Notes under the pieces: generated by a model
What the model saw: the letters and a program-made list of their open reading frames with translations, nothing else
Told to the model about the DNA's origin: nothing
The model's database searches: none
Assembly: GCA_919902775.1 (NCBI GenBank)
Contig: CAKKRJ010000007.1
Location: forward strand, 124,001-188,000
Reading direction: 5' to 3'
Source: Burkholderiaceae bacterium
Lineage (GTDB): Bacteria > Pseudomonadota > Gammaproteobacteria > Burkholderiales > Burkholderiaceae_C
DNA: 64,000 nucleotides
Part shown: one piece after another, positions 1 through 8,475 of the stretch
Numbering within the stretch: position 1 is the stretch's first letter
Layout of the letters: the number at the start of each line of letters is the position of its first letter
Program-made: the position numbers and the translations under genes

Positions 1-480
1 CAAATTCCGGGTCTCATGCTGGCCGGTGGTTTGGGTCTGCTTTGGGTGGCCTACAAACTGTTGGCCGATGCCGGCCATGAAGATGACCACGGCCCCATGG
101 CCAGCACCTTCTGGGGCGCCATGAAAACCATTGTGGTGGCCGATGCGCTGATGGGCGTGGACAACGTCCTGGGCGTGGCCGGTGCCGCGCACGGGGCCTG
201 GGATCTGGTGATCCTCGGTTTGTTGATCAGCGTGCCGATCGTGGTGTTTGGCAGCTCGGTGGTGCTCAAAATGGTGGAACGCTTCCCGGTCATCATCCAA
301 TTGGGTGCGGCGGTGCTGGCTTTCACAGCGGCCAAGATGGTGGTGGGCGAGCCTTTGCTGGACGGCCTGTTTGATGCACCATCGCAGGCTGTTTGGCGTT
401 GGGCCACCTACCTTGTGGCCATCGTGGTGGTCTTGGGCACGGGCTGGTGGCGTACCCGGAAGTCGCCAACGGTCGCCTGA
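1..480 (+). CDS. TerC family integral membrane protein, C-terminal part
   Basis: This is the C-terminal 159 residues of a TerC/YjbE-type membrane protein; the frame is open at the left window edge, so the start lies outside. TerC-family proteins are multi-pass inner-membrane proteins, some linked to metal ion handling such as manganese export. The visible part has several hydrophobic segments and the family motif MGVDNV near residues 52-57, matching the SLDNV motif of the second TerC protein at 8476-9162. The last helix ends in a short basic tail (WWRTRKS). It converges on the M48 protease gene, with only 7 bases between the stop codons. The family is clear; the substrate is not. Confidence 0.85.
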   Translation, partial: QIPGLMLAGGLGLLWVAYKLLADAGHEDDHGPMASTFWGAMKTIVVADALMGVDNVLGVAGAAHGAWDLVILGLLISVPIVVFGSSVVLKMVERFPVIIQLGAAVLAFTAAKMVVGEPLLDGLFDAPSQAVWRWATYLVAIVVVLGTGWWRTRKSPTVA

Positions 481-487
481 TCCAGGC

Positions 488-2065
488 TCAGCGCTCGGCC
501 TGCATCTCCCGCACCAGGGTCTGGGCCTGTCGCAGCCGGGTGTCCACTATCGAGGCCTCGATGTGGTCACCGGCTTGCAGGCGGTTGTTTTTGGCCCAGT
601 CCTGCGCTGCGCGAAAGCGGTCCACGGCACCGCTCCAGTCCATACGGGCCATCTGGGCTTCACCTTCGGCGCGCAGCGATGGCAACGTCTGGCTTTGCAA
701 GGCCAGCATGCGGGACAAGGTGTTCCAGGCTTGCGCATCGTGCGGTGCTTGCGTGACCAGTTCGCGCAGTTGTCGCGTGATGGCGGCACTGGCCGGGTGG
801 GGCGGCAAGCGCAGCAAAGCCTCTGCCGTGGCCATCAACTCCGGGCGTTGCAGCGCTTTGCCGGGCGGGGTTTCCAGCAGCTGCAAGGCCAGACCAAAGC
901 GTTCTTGCTTGGCGGCCACTTCGGCTTGCAGCAAGCTCGTCAGGCGCTTGGCCTGTGGTGACTGCGCCGTCAAACCCGACAGGGCTTGCCAGCTGCGCTC
1001 GGCAGCGGCCGCGTCCTTCAGTTGCAGGTGGGCCAAGGTGGCTGCGTACAACGCGCCCGCTTTTTGTGCCGGCGTGGCCTGCGCTGAGGTGGCTTTGCTG
1101 TCCTGTGTCCAGGCTTTCAATGCCTCCAGGCTGTTTTGAGACAGGACCCGGGCCCGCGCGGACAACATGGCTTGTGCCATGTCGGAGGGGGCACGCGGGT
1201 TGACGCTGTTCAGTTGCAAGCGCGCTTGCATGTCGGCGATGCGCTCGGTGGTCAATGGGTGGCTGCGCAGGTAGGGGTAAGCGCCGTTGTCGTTCACGCC
1301 AGCGGCTTGCTGCAGTTTGGCGAACATGCCGACAAAACCCTGCGGGTCATAACCCGCGTCGGTCAGCACCCCATAGCCCACCCGGTCGGCTTCGCGCTCC
1401 ATGTCGCGTGAATAACTCAGCTGTGACTGGATGGCGGCAGCCTGCCCGCCGACGATCAGACCTTGTGCCGCTTGCGGATTTTTGCTGATCGCGATGGCCC
1501 CCAAAATCATGGAGCCAATCACCCATGGGGTCATTTTGGATTGCTCGTCCATGGACCGTGCGATGTGGCGTTGCGTGACATGGCTCAGCTCATGCGCCAG
1601 CACCGACGCAAGTTCGTCGCTGGAACTGACCACCGCGATCAGGCCCAAATGCACACCCAGATAGCCCCCTGGCAGCGCAAACGCATTCACGGACCGGTCA
1701 CGGCCCAGCAAGATGCGCCAGGCAAAACGCGCTTGCAATTCTGGCGACAGTTCACCGCGCGCAGCGGCCGCTTTCACCAGCGGTGCCCACAGGCGCTGGA
1801 TGTATTCGTCCAGCACAGGGTCTTCTAGATAATCCGGGTCGCGGTACAACTCACGCGCAATGCGGTCGCCCAATCTGCGCTCTGCACCGAGTGAGATGCC
1901 CTCGCCGTTGCCCAAAGAAGGCAAGGCGTTGGACTGGGTCCAGCCCGGCTGCAAGCCCAGCGTTCCCAGCAGCAAAAGGCACAGCAGTTTGGAAGGACGG
2001 AAGATGTTTTTCAAGGTGATCGATGACCCGTTGAATGACCTGTTGATGGCCGTATGATGCGCCAT
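488..2065 (-). CDS. M48 family metalloprotease, BepA/YfgC-like
   Basis: Encodes a 525-aa zinc metalloprotease, probably periplasmic. An N-terminal hydrophobic stretch (about residues 27-38, ending near GWTQ) looks like a signal sequence. The zinc motif HELSH lies near residue 160, and a second glutamate ligand in MEREAD near residue 225. The C-terminal half is rich in alanine and leucine helices, which fits the TPR domain of BepA (YfgC), a periplasmic chaperone-protease that assists outer-membrane protein assembly. I chose the ATG at 2065; a TTG at 2074 is in frame but less likely. It is divergent from moaC with about 40 bases between starts. Confidence 0.85.
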   Translation of the reverse strand: MAHHTAINRSFNGSSITLKNIFRPSKLLCLLLLGTLGLQPGWTQSNALPSLGNGEGISLGAERRLGDRIARELYRDPDYLEDPVLDEYIQRLWAPLVKAAAARGELSPELQARFAWRILLGRDRSVNAFALPGGYLGVHLGLIAVVSSSDELASVLAHELSHVTQRHIARSMDEQSKMTPWVIGSMILGAIAISKNPQAAQGLIVGGQAAAIQSQLSYSRDMEREADRVGYGVLTDAGYDPQGFVGMFAKLQQAAGVNDNGAYPYLRSHPLTTERIADMQARLQLNSVNPRAPSDMAQAMLSARARVLSQNSLEALKAWTQDSKATSAQATPAQKAGALYAATLAHLQLKDAAAAERSWQALSGLTAQSPQAKRLTSLLQAEVAAKQERFGLALQLLETPPGKALQRPELMATAEALLRLPPHPASAAITRQLRELVTQAPHDAQAWNTLSRMLALQSQTLPSLRAEGEAQMARMDWSGAVDRFRAAQDWAKNNRLQAGDHIEASIVDTRLRQAQTLVREMQAER

Positions 2066-2106
2066 TCTTGTCAATCTTTTGTAAATGGTACCAAGCCATC
2101 ACAACC

Positions 2107-2592
2107 ATGACCCAGTCGACCGATGTCCTGACCCATTTTGATGCCCAAGGCCAGGCCCACATGGTGGATGTGGGCGGCAAATCCAGCACACGCCGCATCG
2201 CGGTGGCCACCGGCCGCATCGAAATGCTGCCCGCTACGCTGGCGCTGGTCCAGTCGGGCACCGCCAAAAAAGGCGATGTGCTGGGCATCGCCCGCATCGC
2301 CGGCATCATGGGCGCAAAAAAAACCAGCGAGCTGATTCCGCTGTGCCACCCGATCGGCCTGACGCGTGTGGCGGTCGAGTTTGAAGTGCTGCCTGCCGAA
2401 TCGACCGTGGTGTGCAACGCCACCGCCGAAACCATCGGCCAGACCGGTGTGGAGATGGAAGCCCTGACCGCCGTGCAAGTCGCCCTGCTCACCATTTATG
2501 ACATGTGCAAAGCAATTGACCGGGGCATGACCATGACAGGCATCACGCTGCTGGAAAAGCATGGGGGCAAGAGCGGGAGCTGGAGCGCTTGA
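2107..2592 (+). CDS. moaC: Cyclic pyranopterin monophosphate synthase MoaC
   Basis: Encodes a 161-aa MoaC, which acts after MoaA to form cyclic pyranopterin monophosphate in molybdenum cofactor synthesis. Recognisable features are HMVDVG at the N-terminus, the segment around LIPLCHPI, and the C-terminal EKHGGKSG. The length is normal. I chose the ATG at 2107; the frame extends to 2068 but that part does not look like MoaC. The last 40 codons appear to have been supplied by an integrated element: from 2476 the gene has a 38-base exact repeat with 6212-6249, and the original 3' end is stranded there. The reconstituted protein looks intact (ends SGSWSA instead of SFVAGQ). Confidence 0.93.
   Translation: MTQSTDVLTHFDAQGQAHMVDVGGKSSTRRIAVATGRIEMLPATLALVQSGTAKKGDVLGIARIAGIMGAKKTSELIPLCHPIGLTRVAVEFEVLPAESTVVCNATAETIGQTGVEMEALTAVQVALLTIYDMCKAIDRGMTMTGITLLEKHGGKSGSWSA
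2476..2513 (+). repeat. Left attachment site (attL) of the moaC island
   Basis: These 38 bases, starting CAAGTCGCCCTGC and ending TGTGCAAAGC, recur exactly at 6212-6249 in the same orientation. Both copies are followed by a complete in-frame MoaC C-terminus, and an integrase gene begins 160 bases downstream of this copy. That is the layout of site-specific integration into the 3' end of a gene. The exact crossover point within the repeat cannot be read. Confidence 0.8.
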
Positions 2593-2672
2593 AAGCGGGC
2601 GCTCACAAATTAACGATGGAGTCGCCTTCGGATTGAGGCTTTGGCCCATTTCTGTCTCACTCAGGAGCAGAG

Positions 2673-3422
2673 ATGGCATCGTTCAGACAACATGGTAATG
2701 GCTGGCAGGGCCGCGTCCGACGCCGAGGCTACCCAGATATCGTTAAGACATTTCAAACCAAGGCCGACGCTGAGAAATGGGCGCGGTCACTTGAGGCTGA
2801 GATAGACAAGGGGCAATTCGTTAGCGTCAGCGAAGCCCAGCGGACCACCTTGGGCGATCTGATCGCCCGCCATTTGGTTGAGGTCACACCCTCAATGAAG
2901 GGCGCAGCGGAAGACACGATCCGGCTGAAAGCCATGATGCGCAAACCAATCGCACGGTGGAGCATGGCGAATCTGAGTGCCGCTCGGATTGCAGATTTTC
3001 GAGATGAGCGGCTCAAGGAGGTCAGCGGGGGAACAGTCATCCGGGAACTGGCGTACCTGTCGGCCATCATCAACCACGCCCGCAGGGAGTGGGGAATCAA
3101 TGTGCCGAACCCAGTGCAAATGGTGCGCAAGCCACAAAGCCCACAAGCACGGTCACGGGTACTGACCGACGAAGAGGCGGTAAGACTACTTGAGGCTCTG
3201 GAGCCAACAGGCCGAAGAAGTCACTGGACCAAGCCGGTAGTTCAGCTTGCTCTGGCTACGGCGATGCGTCGGGGAGAGTTGTTGTCCCTTCGCTGGGAGC
3301 ATATTGACCTGCAAGGCAGGACAGCTTTCTTACCCGATACTAAAAACGGCGAGTCCCGGACCGTGCCGCTTTCATCAGTAGCAGTGAATCGCCCCGGGTT
3401 TCGTGGAGGCCAGTTGGTTTAA
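2673..3422 (+). pseudogene. Tyrosine recombinase (phage-type integrase), 3'-truncated
   Basis: The frame encodes the first ~238 residues of a tyrosine integrase. It has an N-terminal region with the phage-integrase start pattern (MASFRQHGNGWQGRVRRRGY), a SAM-like core-binding domain (about residues 60-150) and the start of the catalytic domain with the first catalytic arginine in ATAMRRGELLSLRW. The H-x-x-R and the catalytic tyrosine are missing because an IS end interrupts the gene at about 3385, after which the frame reads into IS sequence for 13 codons. A ribosome binding site AGGAG precedes the ATG. It is presumably the enzyme that inserted the island into moaC and is now inactive. Confidence 0.85.
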
Positions 3423-3672
3423 GTTGAGACCTCGGTCTCGTTCTTCCCGGCAAGTTGCCGGTAGTAGTTCGCCTCTGCTTCAGCAGGTGGAATATACCCA
3501 ATCGAGCCAAGCAGTCGGTGATGGTTGAACCAAGCCACCCATTCAAGGGTTGCCAGTTCCAGTGCTTCCTTGGTTTTCCAGGGCGCACGGCGGTGGATCA
3601 ATTCGGCCTTGTACAGCCCATTGATCGTCTCGGCCAAGGCGTTGTCGTAGCTGTCGCCACGGCTGTCATCGC
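3385..3672 (-). mobile_element. IS3-family element remnant (transposase OrfB C-terminus)
   Basis: On the minus strand this codes for the C-terminal ~85 residues of an IS3-family DDE transposase, ending at 3419. Visible are GDSYDNALAETINGLYK and WVAWFNHHRLLGSIGYIPP, with the final catalytic glutamate in the ALAET segment. A TG-starting terminal-repeat-like sequence (TGAATCGCCCCGGGTTTCG) begins at 3385 and marks the element end that cut the integrase gene. The other end and most of the transposase are gone; the homology stops near 3670 where another gene fragment begins. The right boundary is approximate. Confidence 0.75.
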
Positions 3673-3673
3673 C

Positions 3674-4006
3674 CGGACGGGCAGGGTATGCGGTGCTACA
3701 GCAATTGAGGGTCGCCTGAAGTGCGCCCAGCACGGCGGCAAGTCCACAGGGCCCAAGACGTCAGAGGGCCGACAGCGTTGTGCCGAGGTCCGAACCGTCC
3801 ACGGCAGGGAAACGACCACCATGCGCATGGAACGCAGCCTAGCCAGTGCACGGTTGGCGGTGCTGGAGTCGGTCGGCTTTGGTCTTGGTTTGATGACTGG
3901 GAGCCGAACCTCCGGTCGCCGCCCGAATCGCATGAGGGATGCCTTTCCCGAGCTACAAGCCTTGTATCAGGAATTGATCCTTAGACAAACAAAGCATGGT
4001 GCGTAG
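3674..4006 (+). pseudogene. HGGxSTGPKT-motif protein, 5'-truncated
   Basis: About 110 residues resemble the C-terminal part of small proteins common in prophages and islands that carry a CGA...C..HGGxSTGPKTxEGxxR signature. Here it reads CGATAIEGRLKCAQHGGKSTG followed by PKTSEG. The spaced Cys/Cys/His pattern suggests a small metal-binding site, but the family function is unknown to me. The reading frame continues upstream only through the antisense of the IS remnant, so the original 5' end was lost when the IS-linked deletion formed. Confidence 0.55.
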
Positions 4007-4059
4007 AAAATTCATCGGATGCCGCAATTGCTGGGCTCGGGAACCCTAAAATTTCTTAC

Positions 4060-5169
4060 ATGAATTATTTGCATCCAGTGTTTGCGCTTTGCTTGTTTCT
4101 CGAAGCGTTCGCAGTTCTTTGGCTTATCAACCAATGGTTCAGGATCGAGCCTGTGTCGGGCCACGCACCCGAGATCGATGGCTTGCGAGGGTTGCTCGCT
4201 TTTGGGGTGTTTGTTCACCATGCCAGCATCTGGTATTTCTTTCTACAGACAGGGCGTTGGGTGGTGCCCGAGTCCAGACTTTATACGCACCTAGGGCAGT
4301 CGACCGTGTCGCTATTTTTCATGATCACGGGATTCCTCTTTTTTGGGAAGTTGATGAACAGCAGATCTGTGCCGATCGATTGGCTGCGTCTGTATGTTTC
4401 GCGTTGTCTGCGTATCTTGCCCTTGTATTTGTTGGTGATGTTGATGGGCGCTGTGCTGATTGCTTTCATTCGTTACAGCGGTTGGTTGGAGCCTATGGCG
4501 CAGCCATGGAATGAAAAATCCCTTATCGGTTTGTTTACAGCGGGTGTGACCTGGACGCTGAGCTATGAGTGGAAGTTTTATTACGCTTTACCTTTGTGGG
4601 CGCTACTGTATGGACGTGTGCCTTTGACATGGCTGATGTTTTCTCTCGGCATGCTCTTTATCTCAGGTATCAGTAAGGCACTTGACATTCATGCGCTGAC
4701 TTTTCTTTCTGGCGCTTTGGCAGTAGCGTTAAAGCGGTTGACATGGTGGCAACAGCTATCCCGTTCAGTCCTTGGCAATCTGCTGGCTCTATTCGCGTTA
4801 GTTGCAGCAGTGGTCGAATTTGACAGCGCTTATGCCTTCTGGTCACTTATCTTGTTGACCGTGTTTTTCTGCCTTATTTCAAATGGCGCCGGATGCTGGG
4901 GCTTGCTGAGGACGACTTTGGCGCGCGTATTTGGTGAAATAACTTATAGCATCTACCTTTTGCATGGTCCGGTACTTTTTGTATTTTTTAGGTTTGGGCT
5001 TGATTTCCAAGCAGCAGCGCAACTTACTCCTTTGGCCTATTGGCTGACGATTGCTGCTCTGGTGCCTGTGTTGTTGCTGGTTTCGGTGTTGTCTTTTCGA
5101 TGGATTGAACAACCTTCTATGCGCAAGGTATCGGCTTTGACGGCGTGGATCCAACGCACCGTGGCCTGA
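4060..5169 (+). CDS. Acyltransferase 3 family membrane protein (OafA-like)
   Basis: Encodes a 369-aa polytopic membrane protein of the acyltransferase-3 family, which transfers acetyl or other acyl groups to cell-surface sugars. The family hallmarks are seen: EIDGLRG near residue 39, followed by the catalytic-type histidine in FVHHASIW, and an R-x-x-R-like segment (SRCLRILPLY) after the third membrane helix. About ten hydrophobic segments follow. Its base composition is visibly more AT-rich than the flanking core genes, which fits horizontal acquisition. It is the only intact gene of the island, so it is the likely cargo. The acceptor could be LPS, capsule or peptidoglycan; the sequence does not say. 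Confidence 0.8.
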   Translation: MNYLHPVFALCLFLEAFAVLWLINQWFRIEPVSGHAPEIDGLRGLLAFGVFVHHASIWYFFLQTGRWVVPESRLYTHLGQSTVSLFFMITGFLFFGKLMNSRSVPIDWLRLYVSRCLRILPLYLLVMLMGAVLIAFIRYSGWLEPMAQPWNEKSLIGLFTAGVTWTLSYEWKFYYALPLWALLYGRVPLTWLMFSLGMLFISGISKALDIHALTFLSGALAVALKRLTWWQQLSRSVLGNLLALFALVAAVVEFDSAYAFWSLILLTVFFCLISNGAGCWGLLRTTLARVFGEITYSIYLLHGPVLFVFFRFGLDFQAAAQLTPLAYWLTIAALVPVLLLVSVLSFRWIEQPSMRKVSALTAWIQRTVA

Positions 5170-5296
5170 CGCAACAATGATGTGATTGCAGACCCTTAAT
5201 CGTTTGTGCAGAACATGGTTCAAGGGCAAGCTGGAGGGACCCAAATCAATTTAAGGGGGGGGGTCTTGACCCCGTAACCCAGTACCGTCGGTATGT

Positions 5297-5560
5297 TTAA
5301 TTTACCGCTCGTTTTTCCCTGAACAGCTTGGCGGGCAGGTAGCCCAACGCGCTGTGCGGGTGGTAAGAATTGTAGTCATCGAACCATTTTGGGAGCTGCT
5401 CCATCACCGTTTGCGAGTCCGGCCGATCGGCCAGTTTGGCGTAGTCCCTTTTCAAGGTTTTCACGAAGCTCTCCGCCATGCCGTTGCTTTGTGGGCTTGT
5501 CACGGGCGTGGTCACCGGCTTGAGTCCCAATTGTTTGGCAAAGCTCTCACTGCTCGCCCC
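5297..5560 (-). pseudogene. IS3-family transposase OrfB, C-terminal fragment
   Basis: About 85 residues of the OrfB C-terminus are readable on the minus strand: TSPQSNGMAESFVKTLKRDY carries the last catalytic glutamate, and YHPHSALGYLPAKLF is the usual tail. The frame upstream (5561-5731) is only antisense-frame sequence of orfA, so the N-terminal and central parts were removed by deletion at about 5550-5560. Confidence 0.75.
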
Positions 5561-5948
5561 CGGGCAATACTGGCGAGCGCGCAATCCACTTTTTTGCTCT
5601 GACGAAATCCACTGCCTCCTTGAGAATTTCGTTCTCCAAAGTCTTGCGCCCGAGTGCACCTTCCAGTTGTTTGATGCGGCGCATGGCCTCTTGAAGCTCC
5701 GACGCTGGCACAACGGTTTCGTTGGCACCAACCGCTACCAGTGAGCCTTGGAGGTAAGCCTTTCGCCACTGAAAGAGTTGCGCTGCAGTGATGCCAAATT
5801 GCCTGGCGACCATCGAGACGGAGCTGCCAGGTTCGTTGGTCTGTTTGACGATTTCAAGCTTTTGCTCGGGGGTCCAGCGCCTGCGGCGCTGAACGCTTGT
5901 CACCACTTCCACCCGTGAAGGGGTTGCTGAAGACATAGTCATATCCAT
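5547..5948 (-). CDS. IS3-family transposase OrfA (helix-turn-helix)
   Basis: Encodes a 133-aa OrfA protein. Residues about 20-60 ([14 protein letters not shown] through [13 protein letters not shown]) form the helix-turn-helix of IS3-family OrfA, followed by a leucine-zipper-like segment [19 protein letters not shown]. OrfA proteins bind the element ends and form a fusion with OrfB by frameshifting. Here OrfB is deleted, so any product would be a DNA-binding fragment. The alternative start at 5936 (third codon onward) is equally possible. Confidence 0.75.
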   Translation of the reverse strand: MDMTMSSATPSRVEVVTSVQRRRRWTPEQKLEIVKQTNEPGSSVSMVARQFGITAAQLFQWRKAYLQGSLVAVGANETVVPASELQEAMRRIKQLEGALGRKTLENEILKEAVDFVRAKKWIARSPVLPGGEQ

Positions 5949-6211
5949 GGTCGTATTCCTGTTTCTTAGTTTAAGGAATACCGACGGGACTGTGTTTCAG
6001 GGGGCTAACTCAGGTGGGGGTACGGTGGGGTCGGTCGTATTGCAGTTTTTTACCCAGTATCGGCATGGTCAGCGACATAAACAAACACCGTGATCAACGT
6101 ACACTGGCAACGGGCAAGAAATCTTGTCCCAATTTTGTCCCACTAACCCGACAGAAAACGGGTCAAGGCTCACAGCCTGTGGTGGCTAAGTTGTTGATTT
6201 GTATGGCTCCC

Positions 6212-6249
6212 CAAGTCGCCCTGCTCACCATTTATGACATGTGCAAAGC
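6212..6249 (+). repeat. Right attachment site (attR) of the moaC island
   Basis: Exact 38-base direct repeat of 2476-2513. The base before it differs (C here, G at the left copy), so the identity starts sharply. The sequence just upstream (6120-6205) is non-moaC and belongs to the island end. Confidence 0.8.
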
Positions 6250-6334
6250 CGTGGACCGGGGCATGACCATCAACGGCGTGACCTTGCTGGAAAAGCACGG
6301 GGGCAAGTCGGGGAGCTTTGTGGCGGGGCAGTAA
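6212..6334 (+). pseudogene. Displaced original 3' end of moaC
   Basis: These bases encode the last 40 residues of MoaC in frame, from [13 protein letters not shown] to a stop at 6332-6334, with EKHGGKSG near the end. There is no MoaC N-terminus in front. The likely history is that the island integrated within the 3' end, carried a replacement end now joined to the functional gene at 2107-2592, and pushed the native end here. Confidence 0.85.
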
Positions 6335-6374
6335 ACGCCAACTTTTCGCCAACATTGGGGCTGTCTTCAAGCTC

Positions 6375-7853
6375 TCAATGCGTGGGCACGGGTTCAGTCG
6401 GGAAGGCGGCTCGCCACCGCGCGGTGTGCAGATCGACCACATCCTGGCGGCCCAGCAGGTGCGCACTCAGAATCAGTTGGCGCACCACCTGGGGTTCTGG
6501 CGAGTAATGCAGCATGTCCAGGCTGGTGGCCAAAACCCATTCGGCGTTTTGCGGGTTCACGGGGGTCGTGGTCAGCTCGGCAAAGGTGGCGGTGCGTCCA
6601 AAAAACCAACTGCTGCGTGCGGCCCCCAAGGGGTCGTGACGCCAGACCGACCAGCGCTGGTCGGCAGGCAGGTAGATCTGCCGTACGCGGGCATAGTCTG
6701 CGCCCACCACACAGACGGTGGCCAGGATCAGCCCACCTGCCAGCGAGAGTGTGGGTGATATGCGTGTTGGGACGCGGGATGCGGGGGTTGCAAGCAGCAC
6801 CCCGCACAGCAACACCGCCATTTGAAAAGGACCGTACCAAAGCGGAAATTCCAGCAGGCTGTGCAGGCCAATCACGGCCAGCACCGACCAGGCCAAGGCG
6901 TGGTGGAGGCTACGGCTGTGCCATGGGCGCGCCCAGACCACCCCGGCCAGCAAAGCCAGACCCAGTGCCCCCGTGACAGGAACGCCCAAGGTCACGGCCA
7001 TGTGCAAGGGCAGGTTGTGGGCATTGCCCAAAATAGTGCAAAACCGGGCTTCGGGGCCCCCGGCAAAGGGCGTGATGTAGTGGGCGTATTTGAGTTCGTC
7101 CCAGCCCCAGCCTGTCCAGGGTTTTTGCCCGATCAGCTCCAGCACATTGGCCCACAGCACGCGCCGACTGCCGCAGCCTTCGTTGTCGGCCATGCGCATC
7201 AGGGCGCCGGTGATGTCCTGCCCCGACAGGGCATTGAACAACCAGGGCAAGGCCGTGTTGCCCAGCAGATAAAGCGCCAGGGCCCAGCCCGCCAGCGCGG
7301 GCGACAGGCGTTGCGTTTCAGTGCGGCTTGGGCGGGACCAGAAAAGGGTCAGGCCCGTGACCAGCCCCATGTGCAGCAAACCCGTGCGGGAGGCTGTGGC
7401 CGCATTGCCCATGGCCAGCAGGGCCAGCATCCACAGCGCATGGCGTGTCTTGAGTCCGTGTGCCTGCCACCACAGGACAGACGCCATGCCGATGGCCAGC
7501 AAGGTGGCCAGCTGGTTGCGCTGCCGTAAATTGGCATTGGCCTCGCCCAGCCCAGGCACATGCAGCCACGGGCTGAACGCAGCTGCTGCGCCGAAGTACT
7601 GCACCAACCCCATGAGGCTGCTGATCAAGGCGGCCCAGGCCCAGGCGCGGGCGATGTCCAGGGGCTGGATGCGTTGCCCCCACAACAGCAGCAAGCCGAT
7701 GCAGGCCCAAGTGGTCAGCACCGGCACGGTGTTGGGTTGTGGCGAGGGCGACCACGGGGCCACCCAAGGCAACACCAGCAGCGTGCCCAACAGCAGACCG
7801 CGCCAAGCCGTTGGCGCGTTGACTGTGGTGGCTTGGGTCTGGCTCAAGCCCAC
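6375..7853 (-). CDS. O-antigen ligase-family protein, probable pilin O-glycosyltransferase (PglL/TfpO-like)
   Basis: Encodes a ~492-aa polytopic membrane protein of the Wzy/WaaL/PglL superfamily. There are about ten hydrophobic segments with a large periplasmic loop in the middle. GLGEANANLRQRNQLATLLA resembles the conserved N-terminal PglL segment, and HNLPLHMAVTLG carries the histidine typical of the large loop. The gene starts at a GTG 61 bases after the pilin stop codon on the same strand, with a hairpin between. PglL/TfpO enzymes transfer lipid-linked glycans to type IV pilins in the periplasm. The pilin context makes that role more likely than O-antigen ligation. Confidence 0.8.
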   Translation of the reverse strand: MGLSQTQATTVNAPTAWRGLLLGTLLVLPWVAPWSPSPQPNTVPVLTTWACIGLLLLWGQRIQPLDIARAWAWAALISSLMGLVQYFGAAAAFSPWLHVPGLGEANANLRQRNQLATLLAIGMASVLWWQAHGLKTRHALWMLALLAMGNAATASRTGLLHMGLVTGLTLFWSRPSRTETQRLSPALAGWALALYLLGNTALPWLFNALSGQDITGALMRMADNEGCGSRRVLWANVLELIGQKPWTGWGWDELKYAHYITPFAGGPEARFCTILGNAHNLPLHMAVTLGVPVTGALGLALLAGVVWARPWHSRSLHHALAWSVLAVIGLHSLLEFPLWYGPFQMAVLLCGVLLATPASRVPTRISPTLSLAGGLILATVCVVGADYARVRQIYLPADQRWSVWRHDPLGAARSSWFFGRTATFAELTTTPVNPQNAEWVLATSLDMLHYSPEPQVVRQLILSAHLLGRQDVVDLHTARWRAAFPTEPVPTH

Positions 7854-7871
7854 AAGGTGCGCACCATGAAA

Positions 7872-7896
7872 AACGCCCTGGGTTCAGCAGGGCGTT
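7872..7896 (-). terminator. Hairpin between pilin and ligase genes
   Basis: AACGCCCTG and CAGGGCGTT form a perfect 9-bp stem with a 7-base loop, followed on the minus strand by TTTC. It lies 18 bases after the pilin stop. It is a likely intrinsic terminator or partial attenuator that would give much more pilin than ligase transcript. Confidence 0.7.
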
Positions 7897-7914
7897 GGCG
7901 GGTGCAAAAAATGC

Positions 7915-8397
7915 TCAGGATGCTTTGCATGAAGCGGGTAAGTACTTGACCGGCAAGCCGTTGCTGCTGGCAGGGCCGCAGCGCCAGCCTGCAATTGTTT
8001 TGCCACCATCGGTGCTGCCATTGACCGGGGTGTTGCCCGTTTGCAGGGGCGTCAAGGCGATCGTGTTGGCCGAGGCACTGGTGTTGCCGCGCAGGGCTTC
8101 GTGCTTGCCCACCACCGTGATCACGCCGTTGCCATCCACGGCAACGCTGGTCACGTATTGACTGGTCTGGCTGTCGCAGACCTTGGGCAAAGCCGCGGCC
8201 ACATTGGCGTCGGACGATGAGCTGACGGCTTCGTTGACGGCAGTTTTGCAGCCATTGGCGGCCAGCAGCATTTCGGAGACTTTGGCTCGGATGGTGTAGT
8301 CCTGGTAGGCCGGCAAGGCCAGCGCACCCAGAATGCCGATGACCGCGATCACGATCATCAGCTCGATCAATGTCAAACCGCGTTGGTTTTTTGTCAT
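7915..8397 (-). CDS. pilA: Type IV pilin (PilA-like major pilin)
   Basis: Encodes a 160-aa prepilin. The six-residue leader MTKNQRG is followed by [20 protein letters not shown], the class III signal cleaved after glycine by PilD; position +5 of the mature chain is the conserved glutamate. Two C-terminal cysteines (one near the middle, one four residues from the end) can form the pilin D-loop disulfide. The chain ends CKAS, so a serine is the C-terminal residue, as in pilins glycosylated at that position by TfpO. The frame extends to 8442 but the leader fixes the start at 8397. Confidence 0.92.
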   Translation of the reverse strand: MTKNQRGLTLIELMIVIAVIGILGALALPAYQDYTIRAKVSEMLLAANGCKTAVNEAVSSSSDANVAAALPKVCDSQTSQYVTSVAVDGNGVITVVGKHEALRGNTSASANTIALTPLQTGNTPVNGSTDGGKTIAGWRCGPASSNGLPVKYLPASCKAS

Positions 8398-8475
8398 GCT
8401 TATGTTCCCTGGGTGAAAGGCGTTCGATGGTAAATCATTCATCGTGCGAATGCGACCCAGGGTATCCCAGACAGA

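Larger units (their letters stand above)
5267..6012 (-). mobile_element. IS3-family (IS2-type) element with internal deletion
   Basis: A remnant of about 746 bases. The ends look like imperfect inverted repeats: TGACCCCGTAACCCAGTACC from 5267, and on the other strand TGAGTTAGCCCCCTG inward from 6012, with the inner CCGTCGGTAT shared. It contains a complete orfA and only the C-terminal part of orfB, so the middle of orfB, including most of the DDE domain, is deleted. A full element of this type would be about 1.3 kb. It cannot transpose by itself. End positions are my best reading. Confidence 0.7.

Noticed and set aside
5547..5948. Intact transposable element at 5267-6012.
   Set aside because: OrfA is complete but OrfB retains only its C-terminal part, so the element is a deletion remnant.
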